Translations under genes and position numbers: made by a program | Shown: piece by piece, positions 47,797 to 56,193 of the stretch | How positions within the stretch are numbered: position 1 is the first letter of the stretch | Layout of the letters: every line of letters begins with the position of its first letter | The notes under the pieces: generated by a model | The model's input: the letters and a program-made list of their open reading frames with translations, nothing else | Told to the model about the DNA's origin: nothing | Databases searched by the model: none | Source of the DNA: Opitutus sp. GAS368 | Lineage (GTDB): Bacteria; Verrucomicrobiota; Verrucomicrobiia; Opitutales; Opitutaceae | Length of the DNA stretch: 59,622 nucleotides | Assembly: GCA_945906965.1 (NCBI GenBank) | Contig: CAMDRP010000008.1 | Span: forward strand, 1 to 59,622 | Direction of reading: 5' to 3'

Positions 47797-49377
47797 TTAC
47801 GTAGCCGTCTCCGTGAAGCGCGCTTCGCGGATGACGGTGATCTTAATCGTGCTCGGGTATTGGAGCTCGGACTCGATCCGGGCGCGGAGTTCTTTGGCGA
47901 TGTCGCGGGCGCGGTCATCGGTGACGTGTTGGGGCGAAACTACGACGCGAATCTCGCGGCCGGCCTGAATCGCAAACGCCTGTTGCACGCCTTCGATTGA
48001 GAGCGCGAGTTTCTCGAGGCGATCGAGCCGTTGGACGTAGCCGGCGATGGATTCCGCGCGGGCGCCGGGCCGAGTGGCGGAGATCGTGTCAGCGAGAATC
48101 ACAATGCCGGCGTAAATCGTCTCAGGTTTGACCTCTTCGTGGTGGGCGGCGACGGCGTTGGTGACGATCGGCGTCTCCCCGTAGCGTTTGATAAATTCGG
48201 CGCCGATATGAGCGTGCGAACCCTCGAGTTCGCCGGAGGCGGCTTTGCCGATATCGTGAAGTAGACCGGCGCGTTTGGCGAGGTTGGGATCGAGGCCGAT
48301 CTCGCTCGCGATCAAAGAAGCGAGAAACGCCGTCTCCACCGAGTGATCGAGGACGTTTTGGTTGTAGGAGAAACGGTATTTCAGTTTGCCGAGCAGCTTA
48401 ATGATCTCGGGGTGGAGGCCGTTGATGTTGAGCTTGGTGACGGCGTCTTCACCGGCCTGCGTGGTGACAAGGTCGATCTCCTCGCGGGCGCGTTGGACGA
48501 ATTCTTCGATGCTGGCCGGATGGATGCGGCCGTCTTTCACCAACGCGTCGAGGGCCGAGCGGGCGATCTCGCGGCGGATCGGATCAAAGGACGAAATCAA
48601 AACCAGCTGGGGCGACTCATCGATGAGCAACGTGACGCCGGTAGCGGCTTCGAAGGATTTGATGTTGCGGCCTTCGCGACCGATGATGCGGCCCTTCATT
48701 TCCTCACTGGGCAACGGCACGAGCGTGGCGGTAAGGTCGTTGTTGGGTTTGCTCGCGATGCGCTGCATGGCGGCGATCAAAATACGACGCGCGTCGTTCT
48801 GGAGTTCTTGTTCCGATTTTTCGAGCATCTGGCGACGCATCGAGCGCAGCTCGTCCTGACACTCCAGCGTGACTTCCTCGCGCAGGGCGCGGCGGATTTC
48901 CTCGGCATCCATTTGGGAAACGCCTTCAAGACGTTTGCGGACGTTTTTGGAGAGGGCGCGGATCGCGTCGCGGGCTTGTTTGACGGCGGCGGTCTCGCGA
49001 TTGATGCGTTCCTGACGCTGTTCCAACTGATAATCAAGGAGCCCCAGGGATTCCTCGTGGGCGCGGATCTCGCGCAGGCGCACATCCATCTCGATCTCGC
49101 GGCGATCGTAATCGCGGTTCAACTCGGCGCGTTTCTCCTGAATTTCGAGATCGGCTTTCTGTTTGAGCTCTTCGGCGGCCACCGCGGCTTCGCGCCGAGC
49201 GACCTCGATCAACTCGGTCGCCTGTTCCTGCGCGATGCGCCAGGTATGGCGGCGTAAGGCCCAAACACCGAAAAAGCCGAGCAACATGCCCACGGCAATG
49301 GATAGCGAGAGCGACCAATCAAAAGAGTCGCTCTCGGCGATCAAGAATGCGAAGTCGGCGGCGCTTTCTGTCGTCAA
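47797..49377 (-). CDS. rny: Ribonuclease Y
   Basis: Membrane-anchored endoribonuclease that initiates mRNA decay, 526 residues (Bacillus protein 520). One N-terminal membrane helix lies at about residues 22-41, followed by a long coiled coil (about 45-200), a KH domain (IGREGRNIKSFEAATGV) and an HD domain (GLLHDIGKA, with EGSHAHIGAEF). The start is a TTG at 49377; it is needed to keep the residues before the membrane segment, and internal GTG or ATG starts would cut into the membrane helix. No Shine-Dalgarno is seen. It is divergent from rodA, with a 292-bp region between. RNase E/G is encoded just beyond rodA, so both decay-initiating enzymes are present. Confidence 0.95.
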   Translation of the reverse strand: MTTESAADFAFLIAESDSFDWSLSLSIAVGMLLGFFGVWALRRHTWRIAQEQATELIEVARREAAVAAEELKQKADLEIQEKRAELNRDYDRREIEMDVRLREIRAHEESLGLLDYQLEQRQERINRETAAVKQARDAIRALSKNVRKRLEGVSQMDAEEIRRALREEVTLECQDELRSMRRQMLEKSEQELQNDARRILIAAMQRIASKPNNDLTATLVPLPSEEMKGRIIGREGRNIKSFEAATGVTLLIDESPQLVLISSFDPIRREIARSALDALVKDGRIHPASIEEFVQRAREEIDLVTTQAGEDAVTKLNINGLHPEIIKLLGKLKYRFSYNQNVLDHSVETAFLASLIASEIGLDPNLAKRAGLLHDIGKAASGELEGSHAHIGAEFIKRYGETPIVTNAVAAHHEEVKPETIYAGIVILADTISATRPGARAESIAGYVQRLDRLEKLALSIEGVQQAFAIQAGREIRVVVSPQHVTDDRARDIAKELRARIESELQYPSTIKITVIREARFTETAT

Positions 49378-49669
49378 GGAACGCGAACCCTAGGTGGCTA
49401 CTACTAGTGAGCTCAAGCCTTTCTACTAGGGTGCTTGAAATTTTCGGTTCACTGCGTGCCGCTGAAGCAGCCGCACCATAGCTCGGTTAACGTTAATTTC
49501 ATGAGAGACTTAACCTCGATCTCAGGGAGCTATTTTAGCCTAGGCCGAGGCGCGTAAATGGCCAAATAGGGCCGGGACGCGTCGGCGCTCTTGCAGAGTG
49601 GGTGTGAAACGTTATCACGTAGTATTTACCGCAAAGTAACGCGCTCGCCCGACGTTTAAGCCCAAGCCC

Positions 49670-50911
49670 ATGAATCTCGCCTCACCGCTCGATACCCTCG
49701 GGGTCTTTAAGACCACGACGCGCGGGCGTTGGGATTGGCTGACCCCACTGGCGATCTTGGCGCTCAGTGGTTTCGGTATCGCTTTCATCTACTCGGCGCA
49801 GCTTTCAGTGCACGGCTCGGATTGGGTCAAACAAGTGGTTTTTCTGGGCCTCGGGGCGCTGGTTTATGCAGGGGTGGCGATGATTGATTACCGATTTTGG
49901 CTGGGGATCGCGCATTGGATCTATTTTTTGGCCATGGTGCCGCTAGTCTTGGTGCTAATTCCAGGTATCGGCAGCGAGGTCTATGGGTCACAGCGCTGGA
50001 TCAATCTGGGGTTCTTCTCCTTTCAACCCTCGGAAACGGCCAAGGTCGCGGTGTTGCTAATCACGGCGAGCACGTTGATCCGCAATGAAATCGGGACGAT
50101 CCAGCAGTCTTTGGGCGTATTAGGGAAATTGGCCCTTGCGGTGGGCTTGCCCATGCTTTTGGTGTTGTTGCAGCCGGATTTAAAGTCGGCGATTGTCCTG
50201 CCCCCGATGGTGTTTTCCATGCTTTACGTTTCCAAGTTGTCCGTGCGCTTTTATGCGGTGGCGCTGGGCGCGTTCGTGTTACTCGTAAGCATCGTAGCTT
50301 GGGATAGTTATAACTATGTGCGGTTTATGGACAGCCACGGGTATTCCTTCGTCGAAAAGAAGGATCGCGGCAAATACGAGGCGCTCTCCTGGGTGCCCCT
50401 TCACGATTATCAGCGCAACCGCATCCTCGCCTTCGCCGCCCCGGAAAAAGTCGATCCAAGCGGCACCGGCATCACGTATAACCGCACCCAATCGCTCATT
50501 TCTGTCGGCTCCGGCGGCTTAACGGGCCGCGGCTGGCAAGAAGGCACGCAGGCTCAACTTGGCTACCTGCCGCGCTCCATCGCGCACAACGACTTTATCT
50601 TTTCTGTAATTTCCGAAGAACTCGGTTTCCTGGGAAGCATCACGGTTCTCGGCCTGTTTGGGCTGGTACTGTTCAACGGCATCCGCATCGCCGGTCTCGC
50701 GAGAGACCGATTCGGCACCCTCCTCGCCCTCGGCGTGACGGTGCTGTTTTTGGTGCATGTGTTTGTGAACATCGCCATGACCATCGGGCTCGTGCCCATC
50801 ACGGGCATACCGCTTCCCTTCATCAGCTACGGTGGCTCCTTTGTGCTCAGTTGCTGCTTGCTGCAAGGACTGGTCCAGAGCGTCTATCGCTTCCGAAAGG
50901 ATTTCGCATGA
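49670..50911 (+). CDS. rodA: Rod shape-determining protein RodA (SEDS glycosyltransferase)
   Basis: SEDS-family peptidoglycan polymerase, 413 residues with about ten membrane segments. Recognisable blocks are GSQRWINLGFFSFQPSE (the conserved SEDS signature), PDLKSAIVLPPMV, a long periplasmic loop with RNRILAFAAPEKVDP, AHNDFIFSVISEELGFLG and the C-terminal GIPLPFISYGGSF. Together these fit RodA rather than FtsW. It works with a class B penicillin-binding protein (not in the window). The first half of the gene uses G/T-ending codons and the second half, from about 50390, mostly C-ending codons. The ATG at 49670 has no Shine-Dalgarno. The RNase E/G gene starts 105 bp downstream. Confidence 0.95.
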   Translation: MNLASPLDTLGVFKTTTRGRWDWLTPLAILALSGFGIAFIYSAQLSVHGSDWVKQVVFLGLGALVYAGVAMIDYRFWLGIAHWIYFLAMVPLVLVLIPGIGSEVYGSQRWINLGFFSFQPSETAKVAVLLITASTLIRNEIGTIQQSLGVLGKLALAVGLPMLLVLLQPDLKSAIVLPPMVFSMLYVSKLSVRFYAVALGAFVLLVSIVAWDSYNYVRFMDSHGYSFVEKKDRGKYEALSWVPLHDYQRNRILAFAAPEKVDPSGTGITYNRTQSLISVGSGGLTGRGWQEGTQAQLGYLPRSIAHNDFIFSVISEELGFLGSITVLGLFGLVLFNGIRIAGLARDRFGTLLALGVTVLFLVHVFVNIAMTIGLVPITGIPLPFISYGGSFVLSCCLLQGLVQSVYRFRKDFA

Positions 50912-51016
50912 ACTCCATGCAACTTCCTCTCCGCGTTATCGACCGCTCTGCCGGAATTTCCTGCGCCGCGACCTCCCCACATCGGTGCCCCGGGCTTAAC
51001 CCGCATAGCACCCACC

Positions 51017-52771
51017 ATGAGCGATCAATCGCAATTCCCCAAACCCGATGCCCCGTCCACGGACATCTCCCAAAAGTATGACGCCGAGCTGGCCAACCCA
51101 CCTCCGGTCGAAGAAGTCACCGGCGTCAACGCCAGTGAGCTAAAAGCCAGCGCCGCCGAACGCGCCAAGGACCGCCCCCTCCTCCAGAAAATCCTCGCGG
51201 TTTTTCAAAAGGAAAAGAGCACCTACCGCGAACTCATCATCAATTCCGAGCCGCTCGAGAAGCGGGTTGCGCTCCTCATCGACGGCCGCCTCGAGAAATT
51301 TGAAATCGAGCGCGAGTCCGACGACCGCATGGTCGGCGGCATCTACAAGGGCCGCATCAAGAACCTCGATCCCGGCCTCAAAGCCGCCTTCGTCGACATC
51401 GGCTACTCCAAGAACGCGTTTCTGCACTACTGGGATATGCTCCCCGCTGCAACCGATTCCAACATCGAGGTCGTCCGCGTTAACAAAAAGAAAAACGCCG
51501 CCCCCCGCCCCGCCGAGCCCACGGTCAAAGACATCCCATCGATGTATCCCCCGGGCTCCGAGATCGTGATCCAGGTCACCAAAGGCCCCATCGGCACCAA
51601 AGGCCCGCGCACCACGACCAATCTATCCATTCCCGGCCGTTACCTCATCCTCACGCCGTTTTCTGATGGCTGCGGCATCTCCCGCAAAATCGAGGACCCG
51701 CAGGAACGCAAACGCCTCAAAACCCTCATCAACGAGCTCACCCTCCCCGAAGGCGTGGGCGTGATCGTCCGCACCGCCGGCGAGGGCAAGAAATCGCGTT
51801 ACTTCGTCCGCGATCTCCACCTGCTCCTCAAGACTTGGGAGAACATCCAGCACAAGATGCTCAACGACAAAGCCCCGTGCTGCCTCTACCAGGAGCCCGA
51901 CGTTGTCGAGCGCACCGTGCGCGATTTCCTCACCGAGGAAGTTGACCGCGTCCTCATCGACAGCAAAGACGACCACGAGCGTACCCAGAAACTGGTCGCC
52001 CAGATCTCCAAACGCTCCGCCAGCAAGATCGCCCTCTACAAAGACAGCATCCCGATCTTCGAACGCTTCAACATCGAGCGCCAGATCGAGCAGACCGGCC
52101 AGCGCAAGGTTCCGCTTCCCTCCGGCGGCGAAATCATCATCGACGAAACCGAGGCCCTCATCGCTGTCGACGTAAACACCGGCTCCCACAAGAACCGCGG
52201 CGGCGACGAGAAAAACGTCATCTATGCCGTCAACCTTGAGGCCGCCGCCGAAATCGCCCGCCAGATCCGCCTCCGCAATCTCGGGGGTCTGATCATCATG
52301 GACTTCATCGACATGAAGGAACGGCGCCACCGCAACGCCGTTTACGAAAAGATGGTCGAGCTGATGTCCACCGACAAAGCCAAGAACCACATCCTGCCCA
52401 TCTCGCAACTCGGCATCATGCAAATGACCCGCCAGCGCCAGCAGGAATCGCTCTCGGCCAATCTCTACACCGACTGCCCGTATTGCCGGGGCCGCGGCAT
52501 CGTGAAGAGCGCGACCACCATGTCGGTCGAGCTCCAACGCCGCCTCTCGTCTATCGCGCGCCGCCTCCAAGTCCGCAACGACGGCAAGGAATACTCCCTG
52601 CGCGTCCTCGTCCACCCGAGCATCCTCGAACGTCTCCGCAGCGAAGATGCCGACCTGCTCGTGCGCGTCGAGAAACTCTACGGCGTGAAACTCGCCTTCC
52701 GCGCCGATCCCAACTACCACCTCGAACACTTCAAGGTCATCAACGCCATCACCGGCGAAGAATACCGCTGA
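51017..52771 (+). CDS. rng: Ribonuclease E/G family endoribonuclease
   Basis: Protein of 584 residues, similar in plan to RNase G. The S1 RNA-binding domain near residues 95-190 ([21 protein letters not shown] in part, then AFLHYWDM) carries an insertion ([13 protein letters not shown]). The 5'-sensor/DNase I-like core follows, with catalytic Asp385 in IAVDVNTG and Asp429 in MDFIDM. The zinc-link cysteines are Cys487 and Cys490 in CPYCRGRG. There is no long unstructured tail as in E. coli RNase E, so it lacks an obvious degradosome scaffold. It should process rRNA and decay mRNA alongside RNase Y. It follows rodA by 105 bp and has its own terminator at 52817-52848. The ATG has no Shine-Dalgarno. 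Confidence 0.95.
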   Translation: MSDQSQFPKPDAPSTDISQKYDAELANPPPVEEVTGVNASELKASAAERAKDRPLLQKILAVFQKEKSTYRELIINSEPLEKRVALLIDGRLEKFEIERESDDRMVGGIYKGRIKNLDPGLKAAFVDIGYSKNAFLHYWDMLPAATDSNIEVVRVNKKKNAAPRPAEPTVKDIPSMYPPGSEIVIQVTKGPIGTKGPRTTTNLSIPGRYLILTPFSDGCGISRKIEDPQERKRLKTLINELTLPEGVGVIVRTAGEGKKSRYFVRDLHLLLKTWENIQHKMLNDKAPCCLYQEPDVVERTVRDFLTEEVDRVLIDSKDDHERTQKLVAQISKRSASKIALYKDSIPIFERFNIERQIEQTGQRKVPLPSGGEIIIDETEALIAVDVNTGSHKNRGGDEKNVIYAVNLEAAAEIARQIRLRNLGGLIIMDFIDMKERRHRNAVYEKMVELMSTDKAKNHILPISQLGIMQMTRQRQQESLSANLYTDCPYCRGRGIVKSATTMSVELQRRLSSIARRLQVRNDGKEYSLRVLVHPSILERLRSEDADLLVRVEKLYGVKLAFRADPNYHLEHFKVINAITGEEYR

Positions 52772-52816
52772 GATTTTCCCGCGGGCGGGCTCAACCCGCG
52801 CGGCTCAGTTCTCACT

Positions 52817-52848
52817 AAAAAGGCCGCCCATCTGGGCGGCCTTTTTTT
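52817..52848 (+). terminator. Intrinsic terminator of rng
   Basis: A 14-bp stem AAAAAGGCCGCCCA/TGGGCGGCCTTTTT around a 2-nt centre, ending in a T run, 45 bp past the rng stop. Because it is flanked by A on one side and T on the other it could also end the convergent sulfatase transcript. Confidence 0.92.
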
Positions 52849-52884
52849 CATTCGCGCATAGATCGCAGCACGTCCGAGAAAACG

Positions 52885-54345
52885 TTAATCCATTTTCTCG
52901 CCCGCTGGCAGCAAGGCCCGCGGCCGATTTGCCGGGCCGGGTTTTGGCACGGGCAAACCGTGGATAAATTCTGCCCCGGCTTTACGCGATGCAACCTGCG
53001 TCGCATCGGCGGCGCGGTTACGATATTCGCCCGGATCCTCGGCGCGCACATAAAGCTCGAGTCCTCGATTACCGCCGTCCCATTCCGTGTAGCGCCAGTT
53101 CGACGCGATGACCGTACGGCTCATCACGTCGGTGCGCTTCGCCGTATCGTAGTGAAACACCATGCTCGCCGCCGGCCGCCGCGTGGCACTCGCCTCGGCG
53201 CGCATCAAACCCACCAACGACTGACCTTCCAGACCAGCCGGCGCCGGCGCCTGACACAACTCGGCCAATGTCGGATAAACATCCAGCAGTTCAACCGGCG
53301 CATTTACCACGCGGCCCACGGGCACACCCGCACCCGCGATGATCATCGGCACGCGCGTCGCGTTATCAAACGCGCTCAATTTCGCCCACATGCCGCCGTG
53401 ATCGCCCAAGTGAAAACCGTTATCACCAATCAAAACGACGACCGTACTTTTCCAGAGATCGAGCCGCTCCAACTCGTCGAGCAGCATCCCGACGTGTGAA
53501 TCGGTAAACGAAATACACGCGTAGTAACCGCGAATCGCCGCCTCACGGGAATCCGGCTGCGCGAAACCTGAAAGCTCCGTCTGCAACGCGATTGCCGGCA
53601 CGTCCTGCATCGTGGGCTCAGCTTTGGGCGTGAGACTACCGGGGGGATAAAGATCAAAAAACTTCTTCGGCGCCGTCCACGGCAAATGCGGTTTGTGAAA
53701 GCCCGCCGCGAGAAAGAAAGGTTTTCCCGCCGTGTTTTGCTCCTGCATCAGCCGCAGGATCGTGCGGACATTGCGCCCATCACGCGTGCGCGCACCGTCA
53801 CTCGTCAGCATAAACGACGCGGGCCGTCCATCACCGCCACCCGCCTCGCCCGCGCCATACCGCGATTGGATCGCCGCCATCTCCTCGGGGTCCTGCGTGG
53901 CGTCATCTTCATAAAGATCCCACGAAGCCGCGTCGCTCACTTTGGCATTATGAAAAACTTTGCCCACGCCCGCGCTGAAATACCCGCGCTGACGGAAAAG
54001 TTGCGGCAACATCACCGCCTCGGGCAGCGCCTTGCGCGCCGGCGTGGTCAACACATACACGCCGCTGGTCTCGGGCCGACGCCCGCTAAGAAACGACACC
54101 CGGCTCGGATTGCACAACGGATATTGGCAATACGGGCGATCAAACCGCACACCGCGCGCCGCAAGCCGATCGATGCTGGGCGATTGCACGCGCGTGTCGC
54201 CGTAACAGCCGAGCGAGGGATTCAAATCATCGACAACAATCAATAAAACGTTCGTCGGCTTCGATGCTGCGGCCTGAGCCACGGGCATAAAAACAAGAGC
54301 GGACGCAGCTAAGAAAAACCCAGTGAAACAACGTGAAGGATGCAT
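52885..54345 (-). CDS. Secreted sulfatase (iduronate-2-sulfatase-like)
   Basis: Protein of 486 residues with a signal peptide (MHPSRCFTGFFLAASALVFM, then AQAA). The sulfatase active-site motif is CNPSR at residues 78-82, with Cys78 to be converted to formylglycine. Metal-binding Asp39-Asp40 lie in VVDDLNPSLGCYGD, and further active-site blocks are GFHKPHLPW and GDNGFHLGDHG. The sequence style (AGFHKPHLPW, PTLAELC) is that of the iduronate-2-sulfatase/S1_7-like group. It likely removes sulfate from polysaccharides in the periplasm; the exact substrate is unknown. Only 6 bp separate it from the preceding sulfatase, so the two are co-transcribed. The region before the ATG is AT-rich with no Shine-Dalgarno. 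Confidence 0.93.
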   Translation of the reverse strand: MHPSRCFTGFFLAASALVFMPVAQAAASKPTNVLLIVVDDLNPSLGCYGDTRVQSPSIDRLAARGVRFDRPYCQYPLCNPSRVSFLSGRRPETSGVYVLTTPARKALPEAVMLPQLFRQRGYFSAGVGKVFHNAKVSDAASWDLYEDDATQDPEEMAAIQSRYGAGEAGGGDGRPASFMLTSDGARTRDGRNVRTILRLMQEQNTAGKPFFLAAGFHKPHLPWTAPKKFFDLYPPGSLTPKAEPTMQDVPAIALQTELSGFAQPDSREAAIRGYYACISFTDSHVGMLLDELERLDLWKSTVVVLIGDNGFHLGDHGGMWAKLSAFDNATRVPMIIAGAGVPVGRVVNAPVELLDVYPTLAELCQAPAPAGLEGQSLVGLMRAEASATRRPAASMVFHYDTAKRTDVMSRTVIASNWRYTEWDGGNRGLELYVRAEDPGEYRNRAADATQVASRKAGAEFIHGLPVPKPGPANRPRALLPAGEKMD

Positions 54346-54351
54346 AAAAAA

Positions 54352-56169
54352 TTAGAGTGCAGAACGAACCAGATATTCAGCGGCGCGGGCCGTGTAATTA
54401 TCGGCGCCATTGGGGGCCGAAGTTTTGGCCAATGACGTGATTACACTGACCACGCTCGCCGGCGCTTTACGCGGGATGCGGGCGACCACATTGACGGCAA
54501 ACAACCGGCCTTCGGATTTCGTCGCATCTTTGAGGGCGGATTCGATCACATTCCAAGCGTTCGCGTTTTCACCACGCCGCAAAATGGCCTCGGCTGCTGC
54601 CAGTCGCACCACGGGTTCAGTGTCGCCCAAAAGCGGCGTCACATCCGGTAACGTCTCCGCGCGCAGTGCGGCGACCGCCGCCCAGTAACGAATCACCGCC
54701 TCAGGCGCGCGCAACGCCGCCGTGAGGGCCTTAGTATCGGGCGATGCGGGCTGCTGCAAAGCGTCGATCGTATCGAGGACCCGAGCGAGCGGGTAACGCG
54801 TCTCATCGGCGGCGACGAGGGCCGGCGAAGCTTTCGCGGCCCAATCAATCATCAGCGGCTCCGGCATAAAGCCGGTGTCACGAATCGCGAGTTGATGCCC
54901 GCGCAGCGCGGCGCGCAGACGCAACAGGTGCGGACGCGCGCTGGGATCACCGACGAGATTGCGGACGTTGTCGGGATCGTTGGCGCAGTCGAAGAGTTCC
55001 TCGACGGGTTTGAATTCGAAGAAGGCGCGTTGAGCGGCATTGAGTTTTCCCGCCGCGTGCAGGCTTGCCCATTCGGCCATCGAGGCTTGGCGCCAGAGAA
55101 AATCGAGATGCTGGCCCCAGGGCTGGCTCGGGTAGTAATTGCGGATGTAGCGGTAGCGTCCATCGGTCGCAGCGCGCGCGAGGTCGTAGCGTTCATCCAT
55201 GCGATCGCGGAATGAAAACGTGTACGTCGGCGCGGCGGCGCGGGCCGGACCAGCGATGGCGCGACCTTGAAATTGCGCGGGCAACGGCACACCCGCGAGG
55301 CTCAATACCGTGGGCGCGAAATCGACGAAATTAACGAGTTCGCCGAGGCGTGAATCAGGTGCCGCGGGGGCGAGGTGTTGATATTTTTTCGGGAAATGCG
55401 CGATGAGCGGAGGATGCGTGCCGTTCTCGTAGAGGAAGCGTTTGCTGCGCGAGACGGCGCCACCGTGGTCACCGTAGTAAAAAATAATCGTGTCTTCGGC
55501 GAGGCCGTCTTCGGCGAGTTGATCGAGGATTTTTCCGAGGGCTGCATCGGCGCGGGCGACGCAATCGTAGTATTGGGCGATATCGGCGCGGACGGTCGGC
55601 GTATCGGGCAAATAAGCTGGCACGCGAACCTTGGCGGGATCGGTCACGAGCGGGGTACGTTTGTGCAGGTTACTCTCATGCGTTTGCTCGAAATTGAAGA
55701 TCGCAAAAAAAGGTTGGCCGGGAGCGCGGTGACGCCAGTGAGCGCGTTTGTTGTTCTCGTTCCAGGCCGAGTCCCATTCGCTGGAGGTGTTGTAATCGGT
55801 CTTGGCGTTGTTGGTGGTGAAATAGCCGGCGGCGCGGAGGTACTCCGGGAAGAATTTCACGCCTTCGGGCAGCGGACGCTGACTGCGCATGTGTTGCGTG
55901 CCCATGCTACTGGCAAAACGGCCCGTGATGATGCTCGAGCGCGTCGGGGCGCAGACGGCCGAGGCGGAATAACAGCGATCAAAGACGATGCCGCCGGTAG
56001 CGATGCGATTGATGTTAGGCGTGCGCGCCAGCGGGTCACCATAAGGGCCGACGGTGGTGGCGACGTTGTCCTCGGTGACGATCCAGAGGATGTTGGGACG
56101 ATCAGCCGCATGCAGCACGCCCGTGATGACTAAAGTGAAAAAATAAAAACGGCGGATAAATGAGGACAT
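54352..56169 (-). CDS. Secreted sulfatase with C-terminal HEAT-like repeats
   Basis: Protein of 605 residues. The signal peptide (MSSFIRRFYFFTLVITGVLH) is followed by the sulfatase domain. The metal site uses Glu33-Asp34 in IVTEDNVATT instead of the usual Asp-Asp, a variant found in a known branch. The active-site motif is CAPTR (residues 73-77). Later blocks include FNFEQTHESN and YYGDHGGAVSRSKRFLYENG (in part). The last 130 residues are helical HEAT-like repeats (RYWAAVAALRAETLPDVTPL, VRLAAAEAILRRGENANAW), unusual for a sulfatase; they may mediate protein contacts. It starts 24 bp after the next upstream sulfatase gene and is followed after 6 bp by another. Confidence 0.92.
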   Translation of the reverse strand: MSSFIRRFYFFTLVITGVLHAADRPNILWIVTEDNVATTVGPYGDPLARTPNINRIATGGIVFDRCYSASAVCAPTRSSIITGRFASSMGTQHMRSQRPLPEGVKFFPEYLRAAGYFTTNNAKTDYNTSSEWDSAWNENNKRAHWRHRAPGQPFFAIFNFEQTHESNLHKRTPLVTDPAKVRVPAYLPDTPTVRADIAQYYDCVARADAALGKILDQLAEDGLAEDTIIFYYGDHGGAVSRSKRFLYENGTHPPLIAHFPKKYQHLAPAAPDSRLGELVNFVDFAPTVLSLAGVPLPAQFQGRAIAGPARAAAPTYTFSFRDRMDERYDLARAATDGRYRYIRNYYPSQPWGQHLDFLWRQASMAEWASLHAAGKLNAAQRAFFEFKPVEELFDCANDPDNVRNLVGDPSARPHLLRLRAALRGHQLAIRDTGFMPEPLMIDWAAKASPALVAADETRYPLARVLDTIDALQQPASPDTKALTAALRAPEAVIRYWAAVAALRAETLPDVTPLLGDTEPVVRLAAAEAILRRGENANAWNVIESALKDATKSEGRLFAVNVVARIPRKAPASVVSVITSLAKTSAPNGADNYTARAAEYLVRSAL

Positions 56170-56193
56170 AAATAAAAGCGGCGAATTCGTGCG

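Noticed and set aside
49378-49669. Promoter or RNA in the rny-rodA divergent region
   Set aside because: A TTGCAG/TATCAC pair with a 16-bp gap (about 49589-49616) is too weak to annotate, and no RNA gene features were seen.
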